A stretch of DNA of 64,000 bases from Iodidimonas muriae. Its GTDB lineage: Bacteria; Pseudomonadota; Alphaproteobacteria; Sphingomonadales; Rhodothalassiaceae. Position 1 is the stretch's first letter. Each line of letters opens with the position of its first letter. Of this stretch, positions 1 to 9,422 are shown in pieces. The DNA lies in the NCBI RefSeq assembly GCF_014647255.1, contig NZ_BMOV01000002.1, positions 458,894 to 522,893 of the forward strand. Reading direction: 5' to 3'. A program made the translations under genes and the position numbers. The notes under the pieces are model-generated. The model searched no databases. It was not told the DNA's origin and saw only the letters and a list, made by a program, of their open reading frames with translations.

Positions 1-1034
1 TTCGCGCCAAACGCATTGTGGTGGCCACTGGCTCTTCGGCGCGGATTGTCCCCATCCCCGGTCTGGACGGCGTGCCATATCTCACCAATGAAACGGTGTT
101 TGATCTGACCGAACGGCCAGAGCATTTGGTGATCATCGGCGCGGGCCCCATCGGCCTTGAAATGGCGCAGGCCTTCCGGCGTCTGGGGTCAAAGGTAACC
201 GTGCTGGAGCGGTTCACCCCGCTCCCCAAGGATGACCCCGAACTTGCGGCCATCGTGCTTGATAGCTTGAGGGATGAAGGCGTCGATCTCCGCTCGGATA
301 TCGAGGTGAAATCCGTTGCCTATGCGGCTGAAACCGGCCTTGTGGTGCAGGTGGAAAAGGATGGCGTCGCCAGCGAAATCAAGGGCACACATTTGTTGCT
401 GGCCGCAGGGCGCGCGCCCAATGTGGCCGGTCTGGACCTGGAAAAAGCCGGGATTGCCTATAGCGAAAGGGGCATTTCCACCGATGCGCGGTTGCGCACG
501 TCTAATAAGCGCGTTTTTGCCATTGGCGATGTGCGCGGCGGCCTGCAATTCACCCATGTGGCGGGATATGAAGCGGGGATTGTGATCCGCAATATCTTGT
601 TCCGCTTACCGGCCAAGGCCGATTATTCGGCGGTGCCGTGGGTCACCTATACTGATCCGGAATTGGCCCATGTGGGGCTGGATGAAGCACAGGCGCGGGA
701 AAAATTTGGCGATAAGATCAAGGTGCTCAGCATCGATTACAAAGAGAGTGACCGGGCCCGTGCGGAAGGGGCGACCAAGGGCCGGGTGAAGCTGATTGTG
801 AAATCGGGACGGCCCATCGGGGCGACGATTGTGGGCGCGCAGGCCGGAGAATTGATCCAGCTTTGGGCGTTGGCTATCTCGCAAAAGATGAAGGTTTCTG
901 CCCTTGCAGGGTATATCGCGCCTTATCCTTCCCTTGGTGAATTGAATAAAAGGGTGGCAGGCTCTTATTTTACAGATACATTGTTCAGCGAACGTACAAA
1001 AAAGATTGTCAGATTCATCCTCATGCTGGGGTAA
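1..1034 (+). CDS. FAD-dependent pyridine nucleotide-disulfide oxidoreductase, 5' truncated by window edge
   Basis: The frame is already open at base 3, so the N-terminal part, including the first FAD motif and any redox-active CxxxxC, lies outside the window. What remains shows the internal NAD(P)-binding Rossmann motif (GAGPIGLEMAQAF), the second FAD motif (FAIGDVRGG) and a C-terminal dimerisation domain with IAPYPSLGE. Classical lipoamide dehydrogenases have an H-x-H-P-T type sequence at that point. This ending is more typical of the mercuric-reductase-like branch that is often of unknown substrate. The histidine kinase gene starts 12 bases after the stop, which suggests co-transcription. 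The substrate cannot be inferred. The family assignment is firm. Confidence 0.88.
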   Translation, partial: RAKRIVVATGSSARIVPIPGLDGVPYLTNETVFDLTERPEHLVIIGAGPIGLEMAQAFRRLGSKVTVLERFTPLPKDDPELAAIVLDSLRDEGVDLRSDIEVKSVAYAAETGLVVQVEKDGVASEIKGTHLLLAAGRAPNVAGLDLEKAGIAYSERGISTDARLRTSNKRVFAIGDVRGGLQFTHVAGYEAGIVIRNILFRLPAKADYSAVPWVTYTDPELAHVGLDEAQAREKFGDKIKVLSIDYKESDRARAEGATKGRVKLIVKSGRPIGATIVGAQAGELIQLWALAISQKMKVSALAGYIAPYPSLGELNKRVAGSYFTDTLFSERTKKIVRFILMLG

Positions 1035-1046
1035 TCGGCGGGTGGT

Positions 1047-2474
1047 ATGGAAACAGGGGTGGAAACATTGCGAAGCAGCTTGTCGTCGCGCTTGCTGCTT
1101 TTGACCATTTGCTTTGTGATGGTGGTCGAGGTGTTCGTTTATGTGCCCTCGATTGCACAATTCCGCCGCAGTTTTCTAGAGCAGCGCATCACAGCGGCGC
1201 AGATTGCCGCTCTGTCCCTTGTTGAAGCCCCCGACCACGCCATCAGTAAAGATCTGGAATTTGCCCTGTTGCGCACGGCCGGGGTGAAGGCGGTGTCCTT
1301 GCAGCTTGGTGATCGCCGTCAATTGATGATGGAAGGCGATGCGCCAGCCCGCATCGATGCCCGCTATGATCTGCGGAAACCCTCGATCCCCAATATGATC
1401 GGCGATGCTTTTGTCACTTTGGCGCGCGGTGGCAAAGGCATGATCATGGTGAGTGGCGAGCCACTTCATCGGTTGGGTGAGGAAGAAATTTCCATCATTT
1501 TAGATGAAAGCGCTTTGTTTGATGCGATGGCACTATATTCGCGCAATGTGATGGTGTTGTCGGTGATCATTTCTGTCTTTACTGCAGGATTGGTGTTTTT
1601 AGCGCTGCATTTTCTGATGGTTCGGCCCATGCGGCGGATCACCCGGTCCATGGTTGCCTTTCGCCAGCGCCCCGATGATCCGGAACGCGCCATTGTGCCC
1701 AGCGACCGCCATGATGAACTGGGGGTGGCCGAGCGGGAATTGGCGCGGATGCAAGAAGAGCTGCGGCTGGCCCTTAACCAGCGCAAGCGGCTGGCCCATG
1801 TGGGGGCGGCAGTGAGCAAAGTGAACCATGATTTGCGCAATATTCTGGCCACGGCGCAATTATCGTCCGACCGTTTGATGATGATCGACGATCCCAAGGT
1901 GCGCGATATGTCGAGCCGGATGATTTCCGCCATCGACCGGGCCATCGTGCTGTGTGAACGCACCTTGAAATATGGCCGCGCCGATGAGCCGCCGCCAAAG
2001 AAACGGGCGTTTAATCTCCATGATCTTCTGGAGGATGTGCGGGCCTCGGTGGGGCTTGATCTTCAGGAAGAAAATGCCTCCGATGGCAGCCCCAAGGTCC
2101 ATCTGGATAATGCGGTACAAAAAGATTTCGCGCTCTTTGCGGACCCCGACCATATGTTCCGCGTTTTGATGAATCTTGTACGCAATGCGGCCAATATTCT
2201 GGAGCGCACGGGCGGACGGGTGGCGGTCACGGCGGAAGAAAAAGGCGAATGTCATTTCGTGCGGGTCTCGGATACCGGTCCGGGTCTGTCCAAGAAGGCC
2301 CGCGAGAACCTGTTCGTGCCGTTTAAAGGCTCAACGGGGGCTCGGGGTACCGGCTTGGGTCTTGCCATCGTGGCGGAGCTTGTGGAAGCCAATGGCGGAC
2401 GGGTGGTGCTGGAGCATAGTGATGACAGCGGCACCACCTTTGTGATCGAACTACCCTGTGGAGCATCGACCTGA
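1047..2474 (+). CDS. Membrane sensor histidine kinase
   Basis: About 475 residues. A first membrane segment lies near residues 15-35, followed by a periplasmic sensor region of roughly 130 residues. A second membrane segment lies near 170-195, then a HAMP-like linker. The H-box is KVNHDLRNILA, with N-box LMNLVRNA, G1 VSDTGPGL and G2 GTGLGLAI, so all kinase motifs are intact. No response regulator gene is adjacent. It follows the flavoprotein by 12 bases and may share its transcript. The H-box form with HDLRN is that of kinases whose partners are usually encoded elsewhere. The signal sensed is unknown. Confidence 0.9.
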   Translation: METGVETLRSSLSSRLLLLTICFVMVVEVFVYVPSIAQFRRSFLEQRITAAQIAALSLVEAPDHAISKDLEFALLRTAGVKAVSLQLGDRRQLMMEGDAPARIDARYDLRKPSIPNMIGDAFVTLARGGKGMIMVSGEPLHRLGEEEISIILDESALFDAMALYSRNVMVLSVIISVFTAGLVFLALHFLMVRPMRRITRSMVAFRQRPDDPERAIVPSDRHDELGVAERELARMQEELRLALNQRKRLAHVGAAVSKVNHDLRNILATAQLSSDRLMMIDDPKVRDMSSRMISAIDRAIVLCERTLKYGRADEPPPKKRAFNLHDLLEDVRASVGLDLQEENASDGSPKVHLDNAVQKDFALFADPDHMFRVLMNLVRNAANILERTGGRVAVTAEEKGECHFVRVSDTGPGLSKKARENLFVPFKGSTGARGTGLGLAIVAELVEANGGRVVLEHSDDSGTTFVIELPCGAST

Positions 2475-2478
2475 GATC

Positions 2479-2525
2479 CAGACATCAGCCCAGACATCAG
2501 GCCCAGACATCAGCTCAGGCATCAG
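2479..2525. repeat. Short tandem repeat, four units of about 12 bp
   Basis: The 10-mer CAGACATCAG occurs at 2479, 2491 and 2504, and a one-base variant (CAGGCATCAG) at 2516. The spacing is therefore 12, 13 and 12 bases. It fills the gap between the convergent kinase and antiporter genes. No coding role is evident. It is probably replication slippage in a non-coding gap. Confidence 0.85.
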
Positions 2526-2531
2526 GCCTTG

Positions 2532-3749
2532 CTAGCTTTGCTCCTGATTTTCCGGATTGGCCTTTTCAGACGGGGAAAGCCCCAGCCAGCGCGCCGCCGG
2601 AGCCACGGTCCAGCCTTGCAGCACAAGCGAGGCAACAACGATCACGAAAACGATATTGAAAAATTCCACCGTCACCGGACCGGCCGTAATCACAGGGAAA
2701 ATGGCCAGATAAATCGGTACGGCACCGCGCAGGCCCACCCATCCCAGAAACAGTTGTTCCGAAGTGCGAAAGCGCAATGGTCCAGTGCACAGGGCTACGG
2801 CCAATGGGCGGGCGACGAACATCAAAACGGCGGCAATGACCAGCGCTTCGATCCAGGTGGCGGTCAGTGCGCTGGGCTTTACCAATAACCCAAGCATCAA
2901 GAACAGCCCGATCTGGCTTAGCCATTGCAGACCTTCATTGAAATGCAGGATGCGGTTGATCGAGCCATTCATTCGGCCCGCCACCACCAGCCCGCACAGA
3001 TAAATGGCCAAAAAGCCGCTGCCGCCCATAAGCGACGTTGCGGCATAGATAAAAAGTGCCGCCGCCAGCGCCAGCGGGGGCGCAATGCCATCGGGCAGGT
3101 GAAGGCGGCTCAACAGAGCGGCAAGGCCCCAGCCCCCGGCAAGACCAGCGACCAAGCCGATGCCAAGCTGCATCACCAGAAGCGGTGCAAAATCGATCAA
3201 TTCTGCCGGCGAAAGGCTGGCTCCCGAATTGACCAGAATGGTCAGCGCCAAGGTGAGGAAGATAGCCATCGGGTCATTGAGGCCGGATTCCAGAACCAGA
3301 GTGTTTTTCAGCCGCTGGGGAAGCTTGGCGCGGGAATGCTGGATCAGCAAAAAGGTTGCCGCCGCATCGGTGGAGGCCACCACAGCACCGAGCAAAAGGC
3401 CCTGTTCCAAGGGAACGCCCAAAATCCAATGGGCCGGAATACCCGTAATTAAAGCTGTCAGCACCACGCCTATGGTGGCCAGCAAAATGGCGGGTAGCTT
3501 TGCGCCGCGTAACGCCCGAAAATCCGTTTCCAGCCCACCGGCAAAGAGAATAATGGCCAGCGCCAAGCCGCCAAGAGAATGGACCACCTGAAAATCATCG
3601 AAGTTGATTCGTCCCGGCCCATCTTCTCCCGCCAACATGCCGACACCAAGAACCAACAGCAGAATCGGCGCCCCAAGCCGATGAGATAAAGGGATAAGCA
3701 AGAATGCTAAAAAGACCAGAAGGGCGGAAAGTAGAACGAGTTGGTCCAT
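2532..3749 (-). CDS. Cation/proton antiporter, CPA1 family (NhaP2/CvrA-like), short form
   Basis: A 405-residue integral membrane protein with about a dozen hydrophobic segments starting directly at the N-terminus. It carries the CPA1 signature ESGLNDP in the middle and GWVGLRGAVPIYLA near the C-terminus, both typical of the NhaP/CvrA group that exchanges K+ or Na+ for protons. NhaP2-type proteins are usually well over 500 residues because of a C-terminal cytosolic regulatory domain. Here the protein ends in a short polar tail (PSEKANPENQEQS), so that domain is absent. It is convergent with the kinase gene and divergent from the M24 peptidase. The ion specificity is not decidable. Confidence 0.88.
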   Translation of the reverse strand: MDQLVLLSALLVFLAFLLIPLSHRLGAPILLLVLGVGMLAGEDGPGRINFDDFQVVHSLGGLALAIILFAGGLETDFRALRGAKLPAILLATIGVVLTALITGIPAHWILGVPLEQGLLLGAVVASTDAAATFLLIQHSRAKLPQRLKNTLVLESGLNDPMAIFLTLALTILVNSGASLSPAELIDFAPLLVMQLGIGLVAGLAGGWGLAALLSRLHLPDGIAPPLALAAALFIYAATSLMGGSGFLAIYLCGLVVAGRMNGSINRILHFNEGLQWLSQIGLFLMLGLLVKPSALTATWIEALVIAAVLMFVARPLAVALCTGPLRFRTSEQLFLGWVGLRGAVPIYLAIFPVITAGPVTVEFFNIVFVIVVASLVLQGWTVAPAARWLGLSPSEKANPENQEQS

Positions 3750-3876
3750 AAAAAATGCGATCCGTTAAAGCTAGGGATTTTGTTTTGTCAAAAAGGCACT
3801 GTAGCATGGGATGAGCGTGATCCGGTTACCATAGGTGGCATATTTGGACGCGGCTGCAAGATGGGAGCATTGAACG

Positions 3877-5154
3877 ATGGGTCTTAATAAGCGCGATTTT
3901 ATCAAAAGCGCAATTTTGGCGATGGCGGCAGGTGGTCTTACCGGGGTGCCAAAGCGCCGCGTTCATGCTGCTGAGTCGGATGCCTTTTCCAATTTACCCA
4001 ATCTAGCAGAAAATGCGGTGCCGATCACGGTGGCAGAACGCCGCAAGCGCATTGAAAAAGCACAATCTTTGATGCGGGATGCCGGTTTGTCGGCGCTGGT
4101 GTTGGAACCGGGGTCCAGCCTTGTGTATTTCACCGGCCTTTCTTTGTGGCGTTCAGAGCGGTTTCATGGCGCGGTGATTCCCGCATCGGGCGAGATTGCC
4201 TATGTCAGCCCGGCCTTTGAAGAACCGGCCCTGCATGAGAAATTGCAGCTGGGCGATGATGTGCGGGTGTGGGAAGAGCATGAAGACCCTTTCCGGCTTG
4301 TGGCGCAAATTCTTGCCGATCGGGGGGTGAAGAAAGGCGCCGTGGGGATGGAAGCGTCCGTACGACATTTTGTGGTTGATGGTATTGCCAAACAGGTACC
4401 GCATCTGGGCATTGCGTCGGCTCAGGCGGTGGTCACGGGCTGCCGGGCCATTAAATCACCGGCGGAAATTGCCCTGATGCAGATCGCCACCGATATCACC
4501 ATTGCCGCTTATCGCCATACCGTACCGCGCCTTGAAGCGGGGATGCAGCCCGCAGATTTTCGCGCCATGATGGATGGGGCCACCCGCGCCCTTGGCGGCA
4601 GGCCTGTGTTTTCCATGGCCCTGTTTGGTCCGGCCAGCGCGTTTCCCCATGGGTCCAACGCACCGCAGATCTTAAAAGAAGGCGATACGGTCTTGATGGA
4701 TTGCGGTTGTGCGGTGGAAGGCTATCAGTCTGATATTTCCCGCACCGTGGTCTATGGGACACCGTCTGCCCGGCAGCGCGACGTGTGGGCCATTGAACGC
4801 GCCGCGCAGATGGCAGTATTTGAAGCTGCACAGCCCGGTGTAAGCTGTGGGGATGTGGATAAGGCGGCACGTGCCTTATTGGAAAGCCATGGTTTCGGGC
4901 CGGGTTATCAGGTGCCGGGCCTGCCCCATCGCACCGGCCACGGCATTGGCATGGATGGCCATGAAAGCCCCAATTTTGTGAAAGATGAAGCAACAAAAAT
5001 TGTGCCGGGCATGTGCTTTTCCAACGAGCCGGGGATTTATATTTATGGGGAATTCGGCGTGCGGCTGGAAGATTGCCTGTGGATCGCCGAGGATGGCCCG
5101 CGCTGGTTCAGCACACCATCCGCTTCGCTCGACGATCCTTTGGGGTTGGGCTAG
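3877..5154 (+). CDS. Exported M24 family aminopeptidase/prolidase-like metallopeptidase
   Basis: 425 residues. The N-terminus NKRDFIKSAILAMAAGG resembles a twin-arginine signal with KR in place of RR, so export of a folded metalloenzyme is likely. The N-terminal creatinase-like domain is followed by the pita-bread catalytic domain. Its five metal ligands are visible: the two Asp in DCGCAVEGYQSD, His in HRTGHGIGMDGH, and the two Glu in NEPGIYIYGEFGVRLED. Family members remove an N-terminal residue preceding proline or split X-Pro dipeptides. GGGAG-type ribosome binding sequence (GGGAG near 3862) precedes ATG. It stands alone between the antiporter and pyrF. Confidence 0.88.
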   Translation: MGLNKRDFIKSAILAMAAGGLTGVPKRRVHAAESDAFSNLPNLAENAVPITVAERRKRIEKAQSLMRDAGLSALVLEPGSSLVYFTGLSLWRSERFHGAVIPASGEIAYVSPAFEEPALHEKLQLGDDVRVWEEHEDPFRLVAQILADRGVKKGAVGMEASVRHFVVDGIAKQVPHLGIASAQAVVTGCRAIKSPAEIALMQIATDITIAAYRHTVPRLEAGMQPADFRAMMDGATRALGGRPVFSMALFGPASAFPHGSNAPQILKEGDTVLMDCGCAVEGYQSDISRTVVYGTPSARQRDVWAIERAAQMAVFEAAQPGVSCGDVDKAARALLESHGFGPGYQVPGLPHRTGHGIGMDGHESPNFVKDEATKIVPGMCFSNEPGIYIYGEFGVRLEDCLWIAEDGPRWFSTPSASLDDPLGLG

Positions 5155-5175
5155 CGGCAGTGCCCAAGGCTTGGC

Positions 5176-5898
5176 TTAAAAAGGCTCGCTGATCGCATCG
5201 ATGATGGATTGGGCGGCTCCCACCGGGTCGTCCGATTGGGTGATGGGTCGGCCCACAACGATCACAGTGGCGCCGGTTTCCACGGCCTCTTTGGGGGTCA
5301 TGACCCGCTTTTGATCGCCAGCATCCGTGCCGCGTGGGCGGATGCCCGGCACCACCAGCTTGAAATCCTGACCGGCCACAGAGCGGGTGGTGGAAATTTC
5401 ATGGGGGGCGCAAACCACGCCATCCAGCCCGGCCTTTTCCGCCAACCGCGCCAGCCGTGCCACCACTTTATGGGTGCTGCCTTCGATGCCCAGCACGTCC
5501 AGATCCCCCGCATCAAGGCTGGTCAGCACCGTCACCGCCACGAGCCACGGCATTTTGACACCCAGCTTGCTGGCCGTATCGGCTGCGCTATCGGCGGCGG
5601 CGCGCATCATCGCCAGCCCTCCGCCGGCATGAACGGTCAGAATCGCCGGATTGAGCTGCATGATCGAGCGCATGGCCCCGGCCACCGTATTGGGTATGTC
5701 GTGGAATTTGAGATCAATGAACAAGGGCACATCGCGCTTGCTGATTTCTTCGACACCTTTGGGTCCGTGGGCGCAGAAGAATTCCAGACCCAGCTTGAAG
5801 CCGCCGACCGTGTCTTTCAGCGCATCGACCAAAGCGGTGGCTTTATCCATATCGCCGGTATCGAGCGCACAAAATAGCGGATTTTTAAATCGCTGCAT
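5176..5898 (-). CDS. pyrF: Orotidine 5'-phosphate decarboxylase
   Basis: 240 residues, the usual length. It decarboxylates OMP to UMP, the last step of de novo pyrimidine synthesis, in the cytoplasm. The catalytic Asp-Lys-Asp motif is present in DLKFHDIPNTV, the phosphate-binding region appears as VPGIRPRG, and IVVGRPITQSDDP lies near the C-terminus. It is the last gene of the leftward block after ihfB and lapA, and is convergent with the M24 peptidase with a 21-base gap. Confidence 0.97.
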   Translation of the reverse strand: MQRFKNPLFCALDTGDMDKATALVDALKDTVGGFKLGLEFFCAHGPKGVEEISKRDVPLFIDLKFHDIPNTVAGAMRSIMQLNPAILTVHAGGGLAMMRAAADSAADTASKLGVKMPWLVAVTVLTSLDAGDLDVLGIEGSTHKVVARLARLAEKAGLDGVVCAPHEISTTRSVAGQDFKLVVPGIRPRGTDAGDQKRVMTPKEAVETGATVIVVGRPITQSDDPVGAAQSIIDAISEPF

Positions 5899-5948
5899 AA
5901 GATGGTTCGCCGCACTGGCGTCCTTGCTATGGGGAGAAGGGGGGATTG

Positions 5949-6317
5949 TTACGGATTTGTTTGTGGCCGTGATCCGTGCCGTGGCGCTTGCGCATTGTCA
6001 ATGGCCACCAGTTTTTTTGCCGCTTGTTCTTCGGCTTTTTGAGCCTGCAGCTCGGACAACGCCAATTCGGCGCGCCGGGCACGTTTTTCCGATTGTCTTT
6101 GAGCAAGGCTGGCGCGAACGCTTTTGGGAAATGCCAAAATGGCCGCCAGCAAGGCGCCGAGAAAAATCCCTGCGAGAAACACCGCAAATAGGGGCAACTG
6201 CAAAACCAGAGTGCTTCCGGGAATATCGAGAAGAACGGTTTCGCGATTGGCAACGGACAGAATAATGAGGCCCAAAGCCAGAATAAGGGCGGGAATCAGC
6301 ACAAAGAGACGACGCAT
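5949..6317 (-). CDS. lapA: LapA-domain (DUF1049) small inner-membrane protein
   Basis: 122 residues. Two hydrophobic segments (about residues 4-22 and 42-62) flank a short periplasmic loop containing NRETVLLDIPG. They are followed by a basic, coiled-coil-like cytoplasmic tail (about 67-108). This is the LapA layout; in E. coli LapA assists control of lipopolysaccharide assembly. The place between ihfB and pyrF is common in alphaproteobacteria. The family call is good. The symbol is used by homology only, since no lapB is beside it. Confidence 0.78.
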   Translation of the reverse strand: MRRLFVLIPALILALGLIILSVANRETVLLDIPGSTLVLQLPLFAVFLAGIFLGALLAAILAFPKSVRASLAQRQSEKRARRAELALSELQAQKAEEQAAKKLVAIDNAQAPRHGSRPQTNP

Positions 6318-6368
6318 CAGTTGGTCGCCCTGTTCGCCATTCTGTTCGTCGCCCTATCCACAGCTTTG

Positions 6369-6659
6369 TTAGCGGCCATGCTGGTCATTGAGCTGCTCAC
6401 GCAGGTCTTTGCCCGTCTTGAAATAGGGCACATGTTTTTCTTCCACGGCCACCGCTTCGCCGGTGCGGGGATTGCGTCCGGTCCGGGCCGGGCGGGTTTT
6501 GACCGAAAATGCACCAAAGCCACGCAGTTCAACGCGGTCACCCCGGCACATGGCAGCGGTAATTTCTTCAAAGACGGTGCCAACAATGCGTTCCACATCA
6601 CGGTGCAACAAATGCGGATTGGCTTCGGAAAGCAGTGTGATGAGTTCCGATTTGATCAT
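6369..6659 (-). CDS. ihfB: Integration host factor subunit beta
   Basis: 96 residues of the HU/IHF fold. The DNA-bending beta-arm carries [13 protein letters not shown] and the ending is [14 protein letters not shown]. The N-terminus [17 protein letters not shown] is of the IHF-beta type rather than HU. It forms a heterodimer with IhfA and bends DNA sharply in transcription and replication complexes. The position downstream of rpsA is the standard alphaproteobacterial arrangement. Confidence 0.95.
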   Translation of the reverse strand: MIKSELITLLSEANPHLLHRDVERIVGTVFEEITAAMCRGDRVELRGFGAFSVKTRPARTGRNPRTGEAVAVEEKHVPYFKTGKDLREQLNDQHGR

Positions 6660-6807
6660 GTGGAAACGATCCTTTCATCGATCCAGACAGTGATTAGCGA
6701 CCCCAAGCTGTGAAAAGCCTATGGGAGGGGTGCCCACGCCGTCAAGCCGCGCTGATATAGCTGATCGGCTAGGCATGCGGTCAATTGCGGGGCGTTGGCG
6801 TAAGAAT

Positions 6808-6842
6808 GGCCGCCCCGCTAGGAAAACGAGGCGGCCTTTTTT
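6808..6842 (+). terminator. Hairpin with T-run on the plus strand between rpsA and ihfB
   Basis: GGCCGCC (6808-6814) pairs with GGCGGCC (6830-6836), and six T follow at 6837-6842. In the plus direction this is a textbook intrinsic terminator, yet the flanking genes run on the minus strand. For rpsA transcripts the same hairpin is preceded by A residues and followed only by a weak T-rich stretch (ATTCTTA), so it would be a poor or bidirectional terminator or an RNA-end stabiliser. Confidence 0.5.
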
Positions 6843-6882
6843 ATCATCCATGATCAAATGCACATGGATTTTGCCGATGAAC

Positions 6883-8586
6883 TTAGGAGTCGGTCTTGTC
6901 TTCTTTGGCCTTTTTCAAGGCTGCGCCAAGAATATCGCCAAGGCTGGCCCCTGAGTCGGTGGTGCCATATTCGGCCACAGCGGCTTTTTCTTCGGCCACT
7001 TCCAATGCCTTGATCGACAAGGACACGCGCCGTTGACCACGGTCCACATTGGTGACAAGCGCATCGACCTTATCGCCAACAGCGAATCGGTCAGGGCGTT
7101 GGTCGCCACGGTCGCGGGCCAGATCGGAGCGACGAATGAAGGCGGTGTAGCCATCGGCGATGGATACTTCGATGCCACCATCGTTCACTTCGGTAACCGT
7201 GCAGGTGACGATTTCGCCTTTTTTCTTGGCGGCAACATCGGCGAACGGATCGCCTTCAAGCTGCTTCATGCCAAGGCTGATGCGCTCTTTTTCCACGTCC
7301 ACATCCAGCACTTTGGCTTTCACATGGTCGCCTTTGGAGAATTTCGCAATGGCTTCTTCGCCTGCGGTATCCCAGCCGATGTCGGACATATGAACCATGC
7401 CATCCACATCGAATTCCAAACCGACGAACAGACCGAATTCGGTGATGTTCTTGATTTCGCCTTCGACTTCGGAATCCGGCGGGAATTTTTCAGCAAAGGC
7501 TTCCCACGGATTTTCAAGGCACTGTTTCAGGCCAAGAGAGATGCGGCGCTTGTCGGGATCGACTTCCAGCACCATCACTTCGACTTCCTGGCTGGTGGAG
7601 ACGATCTTGCCCGGATGGACGTTCTTCTTCACCCAGGACATTTCGGAGACATGGACAAGCCCTTCAACGCCCGCTTCCAGCTCAACGAATGCACCATAAT
7701 CGGTGATGTTGGTGACCGTGCCGTTGAATTTGGCGCCAACCGGATATTTCGCTTCAATGCCTTCCCAAGGATCGGCTTCAAGCTGCTTCATGCCAAGGCT
7801 GATGCGCTGGCTGTCTTGATTGACGCGGATGATCTGGACCTTCACCGTCTCGCCAATGGTGACAACATCGGACGGATGATTGACGCGCTTCCATGCCATA
7901 TCGGTGACATGCAACAGGCCATCAATGCCGCCCAGATCAACGAAGGCACCATATTCGGTGACATTCTTGACCACGCCATCCACCACATCGCCTTCTTTCA
8001 GGCGATCCAGCAGCTCGGCGCGTTGTTCGGCGCGGGTTTCTTCCAGAACGGCGCGGCGGGACACAACGATATTGCCACGGCGACGGTCCATTTTCAGGAT
8101 CTGGAAAGGCTGGGGAATGTTCATCAAAGGCGTGACATCGCGCACGGGGCGGATGTCCACCTGGCTGCCCGGCAAGAAGGCCACGGCGCCATTGAGGTCC
8201 ACAGTGAAGCCACCTTTGACGCGCCCGAAAATGACACCCTTTACATGGGATTCTTTTTCGTAAGCGGTTTCCAGATGGTTCCAGGATTCTTCGCGGCGGG
8301 CTTTATCGCGGCTGAGAACGGCTTCGCCATTGGCGTTTTCAACGCGATCGACGAAGACTTCCACATTATCGCCAACGGAAAGTTCAACAGGGGCGCCGGG
8401 GACAGAGAATTCACGCAAAGGCACGCGGCCTTCGGCTTTCAATCCTACATCGATGACCGCGAGGTCGTTTTCAATGGCCGTTACGGTGCCTTTGACGACT
8501 TGACCTTCGAACTGCGAGTCTTCCGACATCGTTTCGTTCAAAAGGGCCTCGAAGTCCTCCATGGAGGGCATTTGCATATCTGTCAT
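6883..8586 (-). CDS. rpsA: 30S ribosomal protein S1
   Basis: 567 residues with six S1 (OB-fold) repeats. Recurrent motifs such as YGAFVDLGGIDGLLH, HVSEMSW and RRISLGLKQ mark repeats 3 to 6, and the first two are the diverged ribosome-binding repeats. S1 delivers mRNA to the 30S subunit. The start MTDMQMPSMEDFEALL is the only sensible one and has no strong Shine-Dalgarno, as is common for rpsA. It lies downstream of cmk, the conserved cmk-rpsA order. Confidence 0.97.
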   Translation of the reverse strand: MTDMQMPSMEDFEALLNETMSEDSQFEGQVVKGTVTAIENDLAVIDVGLKAEGRVPLREFSVPGAPVELSVGDNVEVFVDRVENANGEAVLSRDKARREESWNHLETAYEKESHVKGVIFGRVKGGFTVDLNGAVAFLPGSQVDIRPVRDVTPLMNIPQPFQILKMDRRRGNIVVSRRAVLEETRAEQRAELLDRLKEGDVVDGVVKNVTEYGAFVDLGGIDGLLHVTDMAWKRVNHPSDVVTIGETVKVQIIRVNQDSQRISLGMKQLEADPWEGIEAKYPVGAKFNGTVTNITDYGAFVELEAGVEGLVHVSEMSWVKKNVHPGKIVSTSQEVEVMVLEVDPDKRRISLGLKQCLENPWEAFAEKFPPDSEVEGEIKNITEFGLFVGLEFDVDGMVHMSDIGWDTAGEEAIAKFSKGDHVKAKVLDVDVEKERISLGMKQLEGDPFADVAAKKKGEIVTCTVTEVNDGGIEVSIADGYTAFIRRSDLARDRGDQRPDRFAVGDKVDALVTNVDRGQRRVSLSIKALEVAEEKAAVAEYGTTDSGASLGDILGAALKKAKEDKTDS

Positions 8587-8783
8587 GGGTGTTAATCGTA
8601 CCGATATTAAGGGAGCTTTTCATGCCAGCCGGTTGGTTCCGGCGGTCTTCTTCCGGGGCTCCTTGACAGACGACCATCGCCTGTCTTCTCCTCATCCCGG
8701 AAGCCAATGGTCTCATCATAAAGGCACAAATCGATCCTCAAGAGGCTCGGTTGTGGCATTTTTCAGATGGTGCCTTGGCTCGT

Positions 8784-9422
8784 TTAAGAGCGCTGCCATT
8801 GATCAACGATTTGGCAGGCGCGCTCGAATGCGCTTTCTATATCCAATTCGGTGGTATCTAGCAAGACCGCGTCTTGCGCCGGTTTCAATGGCGCTGTGGC
8901 GCGTTGGCTGTCGCGCCGGTCCCGTTCCAGAAGATCCGCTAATACCGTTTCATAATCGGTGGCCACGCCTTTCGCTTGCAATTCATGCAAACGGCGTCTT
9001 GCGCGCACAGGATCGCTGGCGCTGACATAGAGCTTAACATGAGCATCAGGGCATACCACAGTGCCGATATCGCGCCCATCCAGCACCGCACCGGCCTTGC
9101 CCGAAGGGGGCTGATGGGCGAAATCGCGCTGAAAGGCCAGCAAATTGGCCCGCACCACAGGGTTGGCAGCAATGATCGAGGCCATATGTCCCACCTGTTC
9201 GCTGCGCAATTCGGGATCGTTTAACAGATCTGAATCAAGGGTTTTGGCCGCATGGGCGGCGCGGTCAGCATCTTCCGGGCCGTGACCTGCCCGCTTCAGG
9301 CTAAGCCCGACGGCACGATAGAGCGCACCGGTATCCAGATAGGCCAGATCAAATTTTTCCGCCAGTTTCCGCCCCAATGTGCCTTTTCCCGATGCTGCCG
9401 GGCCATCCATTGCAATAATCAT
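8784..9422 (-). CDS. cmk: Cytidylate kinase
   Basis: 212 residues. It phosphorylates CMP and dCMP with ATP. The P-loop GPAASGKGT is at residues 7-15, followed by LAYLDTGALYRA, the nucleotide-binding LDGRDIGTVVCPDA and the LID-like arginine-rich RDRRDSQR. Its ATG overlaps the aroA stop as ATGA (9419-9422), indicating translational coupling to aroA. Confidence 0.97.
   Translation of the reverse strand: MIIAMDGPAASGKGTLGRKLAEKFDLAYLDTGALYRAVGLSLKRAGHGPEDADRAAHAAKTLDSDLLNDPELRSEQVGHMASIIAANPVVRANLLAFQRDFAHQPPSGKAGAVLDGRDIGTVVCPDAHVKLYVSASDPVRARRRLHELQAKGVATDYETVLADLLERDRRDSQRATAPLKPAQDAVLLDTTELDIESAFERACQIVDQWQRS

Noticed and set aside
2479..2525. CRISPR array
   Set aside because: Units are only about 12 bases with no spacers or cas genes.
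7033..8595. 520-codon open frame on the plus strand opposite rpsA
   Set aside because: It mirrors S1 repeats and contains repeated Phe/His/Gly-rich pseudo-motifs caused by them; no independent evidence.
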